This document shows positions 1 to 12,450 of a stretch of DNA of 64,000 nucleotides, one piece after another. The notes below the pieces were generated by a model that saw only the letters and a program-made list of their open reading frames with translations, searched no databases and was not told the DNA's origin. Origin of the DNA: Microstegium vimineum (Eukaryota; Streptophyta; Magnoliopsida; Poales; Poaceae); the NCBI GenBank assembly GCA_022036555.1, contig CM039130.1, positions 12,573,285 through 12,637,284 of the forward strand, in the 5' to 3' direction. The translations under genes and the position numbers were made by a program. Each line of letters starts with the position of its first letter. The stretch's first letter is position 1.

Positions 1-660
1 TCTTCGGATGTTGCGGCAGCTCGTTGGAAGGATGTGATGTGCTGAAGAAGAAAAACTTTTGAAAAGTCCTTCCCTAGTGAGGTGTACCCACTTAGGCTCC
101 GCAAACACAACATAAAAATAACAGAGCTTTGTCAAGAAGAAAATCAGTACATTCACCGCTACGTGAAGTTTACCCACTTAGTCCCCGAGCTTGATAGCAG
201 GTGAAGGATGCACGTGGTGCCAAGCTTTATAAAAAGATGCATAAGGTATTGGACTAAAGAATGAAACATAAGTTTAGTTAGAAACGACTATAAATACCCG
301 TAGTCCCCGAGCCTGATGTAAGAAACTGAAAGCTTCTTGTATTAGGATCATATATTGGAAATTGAAAAAGTAAAATATGAGTTTAGGAAGAAACGACTAC
401 GAATACCTGTAGTCCCCGAGCCTAATGTAAGGAGCTAGGAGGTTCTTGTATCAGGGTCATATTGTTTGATTTGCAGTCCCCGGGTGTTGTCCTGCTTCGC
501 GCTGCCCTTCTGTACCGTGGGCGCAGTCCCCGAGCCTTGCTCGGTGTGATGTTGGACGAAGTCCCTGAGTCCGGTCGGGAATGCGACCAGGCAGCCGAAT
601 CGTGGTTACTGTCGACAGAGTCCCCGAGTATCCTTGTTGGCGGCCAATTTTGTCGTGCTT
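1..660. repeat. Repeat block with recurring AGTCCCCGAG motif
   Basis: The motif AGTCCCCGAG or a close variant recurs near 180, 301, 411, 474, 525, 560 and 618. Two neighbouring segments (about 261-370 and 371-470) are diverged tandem copies that share an AAACGACTA element before the motif and a TTCTTGTAT element after it. No convincing protein is encoded. Blocks of this kind are common in grass transposon and LTR sequence, but I cannot assign the family. The block runs off the left edge. Confidence 0.5.
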
Positions 661-1632
661 GCTGACCAGACTACTGTAGCCATGTTACTGTTGAAGATCA
701 GCTCGTGTCTTCTCTTTGTTTAGATGTTCCTGAAGTTGCACTTCTCTTGCAGCTGATGCAGCTGATTTTGACCCTGGAGTTTCAAGAGCAACATTCTTTA
801 GGAATGTAGCAGCAGCACTGGTTTCAGATAGGACCTTGGATACAACTTCAGTACTAGATCTTGGCGTCTCTAAACCTTCAGCAGGTTCAGCTAACATAGT
901 TTTCATGGAAGCCTATAGTATAAATATGCAAAAATGATAAGTTCATTATACAAAATTAAAGTTACAAGCAAAGATATATAAATCATAAGAGAATACATGT
1001 TTCAAGCAAATATATGAAAATTATTAGAGAAAATGTGTGTGTGTGTGAGCACTTCAGCTAAATTTACATTAACTTGTTATGACACTTTAAAGATGTGAAC
1101 ATCATGTCCAATAACTTCCCATTGTAGCAAGGATATAACCACAATATGAAAATCATCAGAGAACTTGAGCTAAATTTACATTAAATTGCCCTAACATATT
1201 TAGTGTTTTAATTTGTTATCCAAAACTTCCTATTACATCAAGCATATGACCAAAGGTATGAAAATCCATGCACACAAAACATATGACTGCATATATACGT
1301 GTAAGCATGTATGAACCTCTTTTTCAATTTAATAATCAGAACCATCAACCAATTTAACAAGCACAGATAGGGCCACCCACACACAACATACAGATAAGCA
1401 TCCTTTCAATGTGTTAATCCCATCCAACAACCAATTATGAATATAAATTGACATGTACTAATCAACATATCCAGCAATGATGTGTACAGACTACCATTGT
1501 CTCCTTGACTTGATCAGTCATACCCTTCTTCTTGCTGGTATGTAATACCTTGAACATCTCCACTACATTGATTTGTTGTTCCTTGTTTTTCTCATGCTTT
1601 ATTTAGTTTTAAAAAGTTCATAAAACTAGCTT

Positions 1633-2050
1633 TCATGTCCACAAACAGAAAATGTGTAATGTCAGTTTCTGAGCACTTACATATTCGTACAACTCCGAGA
1701 CATAGCTGCGAGATCCCGTGGACTGATGGTACTTGACCTTGGAACTATTGGCCTTGTTCTTCACAGCTACTTCCTGACAGGCAGACTTGTAAGTTGTAGA
1801 TAAAATAGAGAGAACAGAAAAGTTGTGATGTGACACACTGTACCTTCGCTCTTGGGCTAGACCACTTGGCCGTGAGTTGTTGCCACTGTTCATCATTCAT
1901 AGTCAAAACAGGAGAAGTAGTACGGACTTGATCAGCTTGTATACCAGTGAAGTACTTCTTCTTCAATAGATATCTACTCTGGCATACCCCAGATTGGAGT
2001 AGATTGGTACAAACTTTCTTTGTTGGGTCTTCTTTACCATCAACTTGCAA
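1633..2050 (-). pseudogene. En/Spm-type transposon second-ORF fragment (Transposase_24-like)
   Basis: Two overlapping minus-strand frames together give a segment with a Trp-Ser-Ser-Pro-x-Ala-Lys stretch and then a run like NKANSSKVKYHQSTGSRSY. This matches the conserved core of the plant PTTA/En/Spm domain, where the family usually shows NRxxRxKxxxxHxxGSKSF. The frame changes near 1850 and a stop follows, so it is not functional. Its position downstream of the TNP2 remnant on the same strand fits the two-gene layout of CACTA elements. The family match is from memory of the motif, not from a search. Confidence 0.5.
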
Positions 2051-2454
2051 CCTTGTCTGTAAAAGTCAATCGGCCATGAGATTTAGCTATTAGCAACTGA
2101 GGGGGTGATTGGTTGTTACGAACCGATGGGAGCCATGTTCCTCTCAAAAAAACAAGGCAACTATCAGACTTAGTTACAAAAAAAGATCTAGTACAACAGA
2201 TTTGTCTCAGATAGAACTGTCTTTTGTGTAAGTGTTTGGACTTGGAGTTTAAGGAGGATTAGGCTTAAGTGTGGCTAAGAAACATCATGACCAGCATGGA
2301 GCCATGTGAGACATGCAGCCAAGCCATCAAATCCTCACAAGTCATGGAGCTTGGCATGGATGTTTCACATGGCTTGATGCCACCCATGAAAACACCTCCA
2401 GTTCCTCAAAAGGCCAAGGTCATCATCTAGCCAACCCATCAATATACCTAGCAA

Positions 2455-3030
2455 AGTTCATCATCATTGGCATAACCCAAACAGTAAGAAACAAATGCCT
2501 CAGCTAACATGTCCCAACCAATAGGACTATATGCTAATAATCATTGGTGGCAAAGTAACAATATAAGCTTGCACAAGATCATGGTAGCCATGGAACTGTG
2601 GGACACATCCATACCCAAGTGATTTGGGTATGGGTATGTCTCACGATTTGATGACAAACATGAGAGTACATAAAAGTCCACCTCAGATTCAAATATCATT
2701 TGCATCATTGATGACAAGGGGGACAAGGGGGGATCAATAAACCTAAGAAAGATCATCATCATTGGCATAACCCAAACATGATGAAACAAATTGCCTCGGC
2801 TAATTAACATGTCCCAAACAACAGGACTATATGCTAATCATCATTGGTGGCAACAAGTAACAATACAAGCTTGCACAAGATCATGGTAGCCATGGAACCA
2901 TGGGACACATCCATACCCAAGTGACTTGGGTATGGATGTGTCTCACGATTTGATGATAAACATGAGAGTAACATAAAAGTCCACCTCAGATTCAAGTGAC
3001 AAGGGGGAGATCAATAAACCTAGGAAAGCT
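2455..3030. repeat. Tandem duplication, unit about 297 bp
   Basis: The segment from about 2455 to 2750 is repeated from about 2752 to 3027. Shared blocks include CATCATTGGCATAACCCAAAC, GGACTATATGCTAAT and GACACATCCATACCCAAGTGA. A shorter related piece starts at about 2300. The duplication begins exactly where the transposase frame stops matching TNP2 (after the residues LPPW), so the coding region was broken by whatever created these repeats. Confidence 0.75.
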
Positions 3031-4081
3031 CATCCTCATTGGCCATGGAGGTAGATTGTATACCTTTACAAGTACATGCCACATGCTATAACTAGTGCTC
3101 ATGTTTCCGAATGGATTGAACCCATCTGTAGCTAAACCAAACCTTAGGTTCCTTGCATCATCAGCGAAACTCAGAAACACATCATCAAAAGCTTTCCAGG
3201 CTTCGCCATCGGTTGGATGGCTCATTTTATTTTCCACAGGAACCCGCTTATCCTTGTGCCACCTGGTCTCCTCAGATGTTGCTTTGTTTGCAAACAACCT
3301 CTTCAGCCTTGGTATAATAGGAAAATACCTCAAACCCTTCTTTGGAAGTCTCTTGGTAGCATCTCCATGTACCCACCTAGATTCCTTGCATTTTGGGAAG
3401 ATGTCATGTTTTTCAAGTTATTTGCAAAAACAGAACACAATTATTGTCACAAACATCTATTAACTCATATCCAAGGCCCAATTCTTTGAGATACTTCTTT
3501 GCTTTCTCATATGAATCTAGAAGACTTGTATTAGGGAATGACCCTGACAATAACTACAAGATTGCATTGAATCCTATGTTGTTGATCCTATAGAATGATT
3601 TGATATGCAGCATCCTTACTAGAAAAGAGAACCTAGACTAAGTAGAACTAGGGCAAAGAGCATGTTTTGCATCTTCAAGAACTTTTACAAACTGAGGTTG
3701 TTCTCCATCTTTTTCTAGAGTTGTGTACAAGTCTGCAAGCATCTCTATCGTACCCTGCTCATCTTTATCGTCAGGCTCATCCACATCCAACACATCACCA
3801 AGATTGTCAGGTTCATCTACAGTACCTACATATTCCACAACCTCAACATCAAGAGGCTCTCCATGGTGTATCCACCGAGTATATGTAGTTGACCATCCAT
3901 GAAGATAGACATGGTTATGCACGTCTTTCTGACTCAATGAAGACTGATTCAGACAATTGTGATAGGGGCAGGGTATATGATGATATGCATTTAATCTATC
4001 TGGAACAAAAGCCATGAACTGATCAACACCGTCATTGAAGGAATCGCTGAAATGAGTAGCATGAATCCAACATTTGTCCAT
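2992..4081 (-). pseudogene. TNP2-type CACTA transposase, N-terminal half, degenerate
   Basis: The start at 4081 opens a 147-residue frame with the transposase-associated domain: Met-Asp-Lys-x-Trp at the start, a C-P-Y-H-N-C zinc-like pair and a closing Y-T-R-W-I-x-H-G-E. The middle part (about 3330-3640) is scrambled by stops and frameshifts. The frame at 2992-3333 then resumes with LRYFPIIPRLKRLF-like sequence, RWHKDKRV, and LRFGLATDGFNPFGNMSTSY, the hallmark block of TNP2 transposases. The match ends at LPPW, where a tandem repeat takes over, and the catalytic C-terminal half is missing. Transposition activity is not possible from this copy. Confidence 0.8.
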
Positions 4082-5110
4082 CTATTGAATGCAACAAGAA
4101 GTACATCTACCAGTCTTGATCAAACAACTATGAAATGCTAATATCATGAACACAATGGGAGAGGACAATACCTTTGTACCTCGAGCTCGTAGCCGGCCGT
4201 AGTAGCTGCCCACAGGAGTAGATAACCCTAAGAAGCTGACCACCTAGGATGCTCCCCACCATGGCATGGTGTACGGTGGCTGACCACCAGCACAATCGGA
4301 GCACCTACGGTGGTGGCGGCCAAGCCTATAGTCTGAGCGGCACGCCAGAGATGCGCATGTGAGCTAGTGTCACGCCGGACCTAGACGACGGAGAGGTCCG
4401 TAGGAGCACTGGCGGTGGCGATGGCGGCGGTAGTGGCAGTGGTGGTGTCGGCGGCGGGGATTGATTTAGGCACAAATGAGTGATGAGGGGAACGGTTTTG
4501 CCGCTAGGTTATATGAACTAATTAAACTCTAATAAGAAGATAAAGTTCCCTCCTCCTAACACATCTAAACTTGTGTCCTATTGGTTAGCAAAGCCACTTC
4601 CAATCTCTATGGTGTTGGGTTTGATTCCCAGGCACCCCAATTTTTTAGCAAATTTGAGCTTTTTTATGATGAAAAAAACTAACAGGTGGGACCTTGATGT
4701 TTGAACTACTGAGTTTCACATCTATGACGAAGTTTAGATAATTTTGTGATGATGTTTTCCAATTCATCATGAATGAACAAGTGGGTTGACAACCAAACCA
4801 ATCATTCGTGATGACATGCGTAATTTTGTCATTAATGGACCTTGTTCCCTGACCAAAATTGAGATCGCCATCCCCAAAACATCATGGATGTAGGACTAAG
4901 GCTTAAGATTTAGCCACCAGTGGGGACTAAGGCTTTTAATCCTGGTTCGTGGCTCCAACTAGGACTAAAGCTAGACCTTTAGTCTTAGTGCCATCTATCA
5001 ACCAAGATTAAACATAGCCCTTTATGTTTACCATGCTTCTTCAAACCCTAGCTCGAGCCATTTCAAGCTCTCTATTCTTGCTTGTCGACACCTCTCTGTT
5101 AAGTCTTCCT

Positions 5111-5648
5111 CGACTTTAGCAATCTCAAGAGTTCTTCATTTCTTCCATTCCTTCTTTGGTTCTAAAGGTTGTCAACTACATGCTGTAATGTTTAATCACT
5201 AGCCTTTCTCTCATTTTGTGGTTAAGGATAGGGAAAATTATGGTTTTTTAAATGTGGATAATGGTTAATTTTTCTTGATTTTTAGTCAGTTTAGCTGAAA
5301 ATCACTTGATAGTTTACGTATTTGGATGAATGAAGCTTATATTATTCATCAAAACTAGTATTCACCTTTCATAGTATTCACTAAAACTAGTATTAACCTT
5401 TCATTGATCAAAATTACTATTCAAAACTAGTATTCACTTGGATGAATGTATATATGCATGCTCATTTCATGGTTTAAAGAAATAGGGATATTTAGGGTTT
5501 TCAATAAATCTCATTTTATCTTTAGTAAAGTTTAGAAAATGAGAAATCTATATTAGTTTACAAAAAATGAGTATATAGAGTAGATGGCGTCTATGGCTTC
5601 TGGGTCCTTAGCCTCTTATTGGGTTCAAAAACGACTCAGACCAGACCC
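5111..5648. other. AT-rich spacer without recognised features
   Basis: Between the CACTA remnant and the old Copia LTR I see short repeated phrases around CAAAACTAGTATTCAC at about 5348-5440 but no gene, RNA or mobile-element ends. Confidence 0.4.
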
Positions 5649-6288
5649 TGTAAGGTCTAGGAATGGCTAGAGGGGGGTGAATAGCCTATTCAAAATTTCT
5701 ACAACAACACTAAGTAATGTGGTTAGTAAAACAAATGGCTAAAGCAAATTTGTGCTAGCACTACAAGGGGTTGCAAGCCACCTAACCACAATTCTAGTTT
5801 CTAGCAAGATATAATTCTAATTCACACAACAATATCTAGATAACTAGATTACTAGTTTAAACTACACAATGGCAAGATAGCTAGATCAAAGAATGTAACT
5901 AAGTTAAACTAGACAAGATATACAAGGTAAGTAAATTACTCTACTTTGCAAGAGTGTGAACAAGAAAGTGCCAAAGGTAGGGTAAGGGTGGTTATACCGA
6001 CGTGAAGAGTAGCAATCAAGGAATAACCAATCAATCAATAGAAACAAGATGAATCCTCGGCAATGAGATTGACACAATGATTTTATACCGAGGTTCAATT
6101 GCTTATCGGCAAGCTACTCCTCATTGTAGCGAATCACCCACTTGGAGGTTCACGCGCTAATTGGCATCACACGCCAAACCCATCTCCAGGCGAGCAATCC
6201 ACTAGAGATACCTTTCGCGAAGCTCCCACAGGGAAGGTTCAAGAACCCCTCACAATCCACTGATCGGAGCCGGAGACAAACACCTTCC
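5649..6288 (-). repeat. Old Copia 3' LTR, first part
   Basis: It begins with TG at 5649 and carries the same opening block (TCTAGGAATGGCTAGAGGGG) as the younger Copia LTR. It stops at the CTTCC target site of the younger insertion. The LTR resumes at 25052. Confidence 0.8.
6284..6288. repeat. Target site duplication CTTCC, left copy
   Basis: CTTCC directly precedes the TG end of the young Copia at 6289. The same five bases follow its CA end at 25052-25056. This fixes the element borders and shows a single insertion event. Confidence 0.93.
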
Positions 6289-8027
6289 TGAAAGGTCCTA
6301 TGCGATGGCTAGAGGGGGTGAATAGCCTACTTTAAATTTCTATGAAGAAACTCAACAACAAGGTTAGATAACTAAGAAGCGAAGCGAATTTTGTGCTAGC
6401 CTAAAGGGTGTTGCGAAGCCACCTATCCACAATTTCTATCCTAATAGCTCTAGGATCACACAACTCCTACACAAGCTAACAAGCTAGAGAGCTAAGCAAC
6501 TAGCACAACCTAATATCTCTACTAAACAAGAACAAGAGTGCAATAGAGGGATTATACCGCCGTGTAGAGGAGTGGATGTACCAATCAAGTGATCACCAAG
6601 AAATCCAATCACAATGGAGACAAAGAGGTTGACACTTGATTTTTCTTCTGAGGTTCACTAGTTTGCCAACTAGCTAGTCCCCATTGTGGCGAGTCACTCA
6701 CTTGGAGGTTCATGCACTAATTGGCATCACACGCAAAACCCATCACCGGGTGCCGCACAACCAACACAAGATGAGGCTCACACAAGCCACGCGCAATCCA
6801 CTAGAGTTGCCAATTGGGATCTCCCGCGGGGAAGGCACAAGAACCCCTTACAATCACTTGTGGTCGACGAAGAACAAGCACCAAGCTTCTCGAACAACCT
6901 CCGCTGCTCCAAACCGTCTAGGTGATGGCAATCACCAAGAGTAACAAGAAATCCGCAGCGAGAACGCCTCCCAAGTGCCACTAGATGCGAGCTATATGCG
7001 AAATGCACTTGGATCACTCAATCTCTTTTGGAATTTCACTAACCAAGCATGGAGATGAGTGGGAGGGAGAGGCTCAGCTCTAGAGGGTCTCAAGATCTTC
7101 AAATGTGCGAGAGAGCTCACCCAAGCCGGCCAACACATATTTATAGACTCCCTCCAAACAACTAGCCGTTTGACTCAAAACGTGGCCGACGGACGCTCCT
7201 TTATGTTGCGATGGACGCTCCGTCACAGCGTCCGACGCCCTATCAGAACTAGCCGTTGGGCTGATACGAATGTGACGGACGCTCAGACACAGCGTCCGAT
7301 GCTTGGCCCCTCAGCATCCGGCGCCTGTCCACGAACTTGCTCGTTTTCAGGGCTCTCTGGTAGCCCGACGGACACTCTTCGTGTTTGTCCCCAATCCGAT
7401 GGACAGCGTCCATCGCAAGTCGAAGATTTCCTGGAACTTACTAGAAGGCCGATGGACGCTCGGGGGTCAGAGTCCCAACGTCCGACACCAACGTCCACTG
7501 CGACGGACAGCGTCCGATGCCTGATCTTCAGCGTCTGGTGCCAGCGTCCGGCGCCTGTTCTTGTCCAGAACTTGCTGCTTCCTTTTTCATTCTTGCTCCA
7601 TGGTGCCAAGCACTAAGAATCCTTTTTAGTGAGCAGGTCTTGGAATAATTCACATTGTCAATTGAGCAGGGAGTATGTCACTAGGTCCTAAATGCAAATG
7701 CAATATAGATAACACCTAGTGGCACTTGACAAACCGCATTTACTTTTGCATTTCCCCTCTTAATAGTACGGTTGTCTATCCTAAATGTGATCACACCCAC
7801 TTGGTGTCTTGATCACTAAAAGAAAAGCCCTAACTTATACCTTTGCCTTGATTTGCTTAGGGTCTTTTCACTTTCCTTCTTCTTCAAGTGTGAGCTTTAG
7901 GTCTAGCCTCCTTGCTTGCTTCACCACTTGTCATCATCTTCTATTTGTGTACTTAACCTACTCAAACACTTAGAGCTAGGTTAGTACTTAGGTTTCATCA
8001 ATTATCCCAAACACTAGAGATCTCTCA
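6289..8027 (-). repeat. Young Copia 3' LTR
   Basis: It starts TGAAAGGTCCTATGCGATGG and ends GATCTCTCA. It matches 23318-25051 along its whole length with scattered substitutions and small indels. The part around 7185-7560 is packed with GGACGCT and AGCGTCC motifs in both orientations. Confidence 0.93.
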
Positions 8028-8043
8028 TTCTCCCCCTTTTTGG
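8028..8043 (-). other. Polypurine tract of the young Copia
   Basis: On the minus strand this reads CCAAAAAGGGGGAGAA and directly abuts the 3' LTR, as expected for the plus-strand DNA primer of reverse transcription. Confidence 0.85.
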
Positions 8044-9089
8044 TAATTGATGACAACCCAATATAAATGAAATGAAATATGATTTTTTATTTCAACTTGA
8101 AATGCTTGTCCAAGCAATATAGCATGAAATAAAGTGGATAAACATTTCCAAGTTGGTTTGATAGTGTTTACTCCCCCTACATATGTGCACTTCTTATGAA
8201 TATGAGTCAAAGTTTTGCACATATGCTTAGCTAGAACTTTTGGAGGGGTGAACAACTAGCAAACTATGACATGATGCTAAGGTATAAGAAATGGACCTTT
8301 GAAGCGTGATAACAATCGAAGTGCGCTATTCATTCATCCTTTAACAACATGGTTAGCTCGATACCAATTGAAAAAAGATAAACAATATTCTCGGGATCTA
8401 GCTAACTCCTATACATGCTAGTGATTAAATCATCAATCAAGGATTATTACTAGGCATGTATCACATAAGCAAGACATTTTGAATTAAAAAACAATGCAAG
8501 CAAGCATATGTGTGAATGCACAAAAAAATGCAACAACTTGTTCATATACTTGCTCCCCCTACTTGTGTGCTTAAATTTTAATTTTTCACTTTTCAAATCT
8601 ATTTCTCCCCTTTTTTCATTTCATATTTTATATCACCTTCTCTCCCCCTTTGTCACAAATTACCACAAAGGAACTACTTGTTAAAGTTTCATCAAGTCAA
8701 ATTAGAAAACAATGTGTGATTGCCAAATTAAGTTCACTCTAGATCACTTATCCTATATATTTAACACGGTTTAAACCATGGACAAGCTTGTTCACACATC
8801 TTGCAATGGTTATCTTATCCATGTTGGTTAAACATAAGAACAAATATTCTAGAATAAACATGGGAGGTTGCAAGCTTATCAACATATCATATGCTACCAC
8901 TAGATCAATCAAGACATAGAAACAATAGTGGTACCATATGTACATACAAATAATTTTGTTTTTCATGAATGAGCCTTAGTGAGTGATGTCTATATGCTCT
9001 ACACAAGTCTACTAGAGGACGAATGCATATGTCAACCAATTGTACCTTGCTTTCTTGGAGTAGAGGCATGTCATAAAAGTGGGGGTGCA
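8044..9089 (-). other. Copia untranslated region between pol stop and polypurine tract
   Basis: About 1 kb with no convincing ORF. Several GGGGGAG-type purine runs (CTCCCCCT on the plus strand) recur near 8170, 8550, 8605 and 8641, possibly extra polypurine-like tracts. The equivalent region of the old Copia (26359-27537) is similar in layout. Confidence 0.6.
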
Positions 9090-10754
9090 TCAACTCATGT
9101 TGGAGAAATCCAAGATATTCAACTCATTCCTTAACTTGAAAAACCTCTTCTCATCAAGTGGCTTGGTGAATATGTCGGCTAATTGATCATCGGTGCCCAC
9201 ATTGTCAATGTAAATGTCACCCTTTTGTTGATGATCTCTTATGAAATAGTGTCTCACATCTATGTGCTTTGTTCTAGAGTGTTGGATGGGATTGTTTGTA
9301 AGCTTCACCGCGCTTTCATTGTCACATAACAAGGGAACCTTCTTGAATTTGATTCCATAATCATTCAATGTGGCCTTCATCCATAATAGTTGTGCACAAC
9401 AACTCCCTGCACTAATGTATTCGGCTTCGACAGTAGAGAGTGCCACACTATTTTGCTTCTTGGATGACCATGAGACAAGTGATCTTTCCAATAGTTGACA
9501 TGTTCCACTAGTGCTCTTCCTATCAACCTTGCATCCCGCATAGTCAGAGTCCAAATATCTAACCAATTCAAACCTTGACCCCTTGGGAAACCACAATCCA
9601 ACATTTTGTGTATGCTTCAAATATCTCAATATTCTCTTTGTGGCCTTCAAATGACTCTCTCTAGGAGATGCTTGAAATCTAGCACACATGCATACACTAA
9701 ACATGACATTCGGTCTTGATGCGGTCACATAGAGTAAGATACCAATCATTGACCGATATAGTGTTTGATAAACCATTATGCCACTTGTGTCTTTATCCAA
9801 ATGTCCATTAGTCCTCATAGGTATACTAATGCCCTTTGCATCTTCCAATCCAAACTTCTTGATCATGTCCTTGATGTACTTGCCTTGACTCACAAATGTA
9901 CCATTTTTCATTTGCTTGATTTGAAGTCCAAGGAAGTAACTAAGTTCACCAATCATTGACATTTCAAATTCATTTGCCATCATTTCACAAAATTATTCAT
10001 AAAAATCTTGATTTGTATACCCAAAGATAATGTCATCCACATAGATTTGCAAGACAAACAAGTCACTTCCAATCTTCTTGGTGAATAGGGTGGTGTCAAC
10101 CAAACCAATCTTGAATGCCTTAGAGAGGAGAAAGCTTCTCAATCTCTCATACCATGCTCTAGGTGCTTGTTTCAACACATAAAGAGCCTTCTTGAGCTTG
10201 TAACCATGGTTGGGATTCTTTGTATCTTCAAATCCGGGTGGTTGCTCAGCATACACTTCCTCATTGATGTACCCATTGAGAAAAGCACTCTTCACATCCA
10301 TTTGATAGAGCTTGATGTTGTGATCACAAGCATAGGCCAATAAGATTCTAATTGCCTCTAATCTTGCCACCGGTGCATAGGTTTCACCAAAGTCAAGACC
10401 TTCAACTTGAGAGTAACCTTGTGCCACTAGTCTTGCTTTGTTCCTCACCACTATTCCATCTTGATCTTGCTTGTTCTCGAATACCCATTTTGTTCCAATG
10501 ACATTGTGATTTCTTGGTCTTTCCACTAGTTCCCAAACTTGATTTCTTGTGAAGTTGTTAAGCTTATCATGCATAGCATTTATCCAATCCACATCCTTCA
10601 AAGCTTCATCAATCTTGGTTGGCTCAAATGATGAGATGAAAGAGTAATGCTCGCAAAATGAAGCCAATCTTGATCTTGTTTGCACACCACTTTGAATGCC
10701 ACCAATTACTTGATCTAAAGGATGGTCTCTTGCAATATTGGTAGGTTGAAACAC
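9090..10754 (-). pseudogene. Copia pol: reverse transcriptase and RNase H
   Basis: Two open stretches make up the RT-RNase H part. The first (10754-9993) carries the Copia RT domain: KWVFENKQDQDG, RLVAQGYSQVEGLDFGETYAPVARLEAIR, QMDVKSAFLNG and the YVDD catalytic motif in the form LQIYVDDIIFG. The second (9983-9090) holds the rest: GELSYFLGLQIKQ, Y-R-S-M-I-G, RPNVMFSVC, then RNase H with SWSSKKQNSVALSTVEAEY, KHIDVRHYFIRD and the closing DIFTKPLDEKRF. Two stop codons near 9985-9992 separate the parts, so no single polyprotein can be made. The remaining sequence is well preserved, in keeping with a young element. Confidence 0.92.
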
Positions 10755-10802
10755 TTGTATGTGAGAATCTTGACCAATTGGTTGAGATGATGATGGACTT
10801 TC

Positions 10803-12300
10803 TTAATGTTGATCTTGTACTTGAGCTTCACTAGCACTTGCTTGATCTTGAGTTGGAGAGCCACTAGCTTCTTCATTTATGGGAATGGTCACTTGATCTT
10901 CATCTTCATCTTGTACTTGTCTTGGTCTAATGTCACCAATATCCATATCTCTCATTGCATTGACCAACTTGTCACCTTTCACATCATCCAAGTTTTCTTG
11001 TTCATCTTGAAAGCCTTGTGTTTCATCAAATTCCACATCATGCATTTCCTCAAGAATTCCACTAGATGAGTTCCAAACTCTATAAGCCTTGCTATATGTA
11101 GAGTAACCAAGTAAGAAGCCTTCATCACATTTCTTCTCAAACTTGCTTAGCCTTGTACCTTTCTAGGATATAGAACTTACATCCAAACACTCTAAAATAT
11201 GCAATATTATGTTTTATTCCATTCAATAGCTCATATGGCGTCTTCTCAAGCATTCCATGACAATAGAGATGATTGCTAGAGTAGCAAGCCGTATTGATAG
11301 CTTCGGCCCAAAAGGAATGACTAACATTGTATTCACTCAACATTGATCTTGCCATGTCAATCAAGGTTCTATTCTTCCTTTCAACTATCCCATTTGATTG
11401 AGGAGTGTACTTTAGAGAGAATTGATGGTTGATTCCAAAGTCATCACAAAGTTCATCAACTCTTGTGTTCTTAAACTCACTCCCATTGTCGCTTCTAACT
11501 CTCTTGATAGTTGTTTCAAACTCATTGTGGCACCTCTTGACAAAAGATTTGAAGATATCAAATGTGTCACTTTTGTCACTCAAAAAGAATACCCATGTGT
11601 ATCTTGTGAAGTCATCCACTATAACAAATCCATACTTGTTTCCACCAATACTTGTGTATGTTGTTGGTCCAAAGAGATCCATGTGCAATAACTCAAAAGC
11701 TTTGCTTGTACTCATGATGCTCTTCTTTGGATGAGTGTTTCCAACTTGCTTGCCAACTTGACATGAGCTACATAGCTTATCCTTCTCAAATGTGACATCC
11801 TTCAAGCCCTTCACTAGATCATGCTTGACTAGCTTGTTCAATTGCTTCATTCCCACATGACCAAGCCTTCTATGCCACAACCAACCCATGATAGATTTTG
11901 TGATGAGACAAGTTGATAGTTGAGTCTCAGTATCATTGAAATCCACTAGATAGAGATTCTCATACCGAAATCCCTTGAATATCATGTTTGACCCATCCAC
12001 ACTAATGATTTCCACATCCTCAACACCAAATACGCACTTCAACCCGAGATCACACAATTGGGCAACCGACAATAGATTGAACTCAAGCCTTTCCACTAGA
12101 AGCACATTGTTAATGCTAAGATCATTTGAGATAGCAATCTTTCCAAGCCCTTTCACCTTGCCTTTGCCATTGTCACCTAATGTGATACTATCAAAGCCAT
12201 GAGCACCATCTTGGTTGATTGAGTTGAACATTCTTCCATCACCGGTCATGTGTTGAGTGCACCCACTATCAAGTACCCAATGCCTCCCTCAGGCTTTGTA
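10803..12300 (-). pseudogene. Copia pol: protease and integrase
   Basis: Reading from 12300 downwards, the frame has an in-frame stop and then WVLDSGCTQHMTGDG, the aspartic protease active site (DSG at 12270-12262). Next come the pre-integrase zinc-binding block (WLWHRRLGHVG with C-x2-C in LCSSCQVGK) and the integrase core with D, D and E in HMDLFGP, RSDNGSEF and GIVERKNR. A stop or frameshift near 11137 ends the first frame. A further open piece (11045-10803) is the acidic linker before RT, which also ends in a stop. The protease start has been cut off from gag by the Gypsy insertion at 12451. Confidence 0.9.
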
Positions 12301-12450
12301 ATTGACCTACAAGAGAGATCAACTCTTTTTAGGTACCCAAACTTGCTTGGGTCCTCCAACGTTAGTTACCAAGGATTTTGGTACCTAAATGGACTTCTTA
12401 GTAGTCATCCATGGTTCACCAACAAACTTGGCATGAACTCCATTAGTACC

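Larger units (their letters stand above)
685..5110 (-). mobile_element. Decayed CACTA (En/Spm-type) DNA transposon, minus strand
   Basis: Two kinds of CACTA coding remnant lie in the same orientation: a TNP2 transposase start and middle (2992-4081) and a piece resembling the plant En/Spm second-ORF domain (about 1633-2050). Beyond the transposase start, 4500-5110 has the look of a CACTA subterminal region: short direct and inverted motifs around GGACTAA, and TGACGA/TCATGA-like repeats. I could not find clean CACTA termini or a 3-bp target duplication, so both ends are approximate. Many stops and frameshifts show it is long dead. It lies just left of the old Copia LTR. Confidence 0.6.

Noticed and set aside
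5759..5768. CACTACAAGG, like a CACTA terminus
   Set aside because: It lies inside the old Copia LTR and aligns with LTR sequence of the younger copy.
7059..7616. 185-codon plus-strand ORF in the Copia LTR
   Set aside because: Starts with GTG and is built of the GGACGCT motif array; open by composition only.
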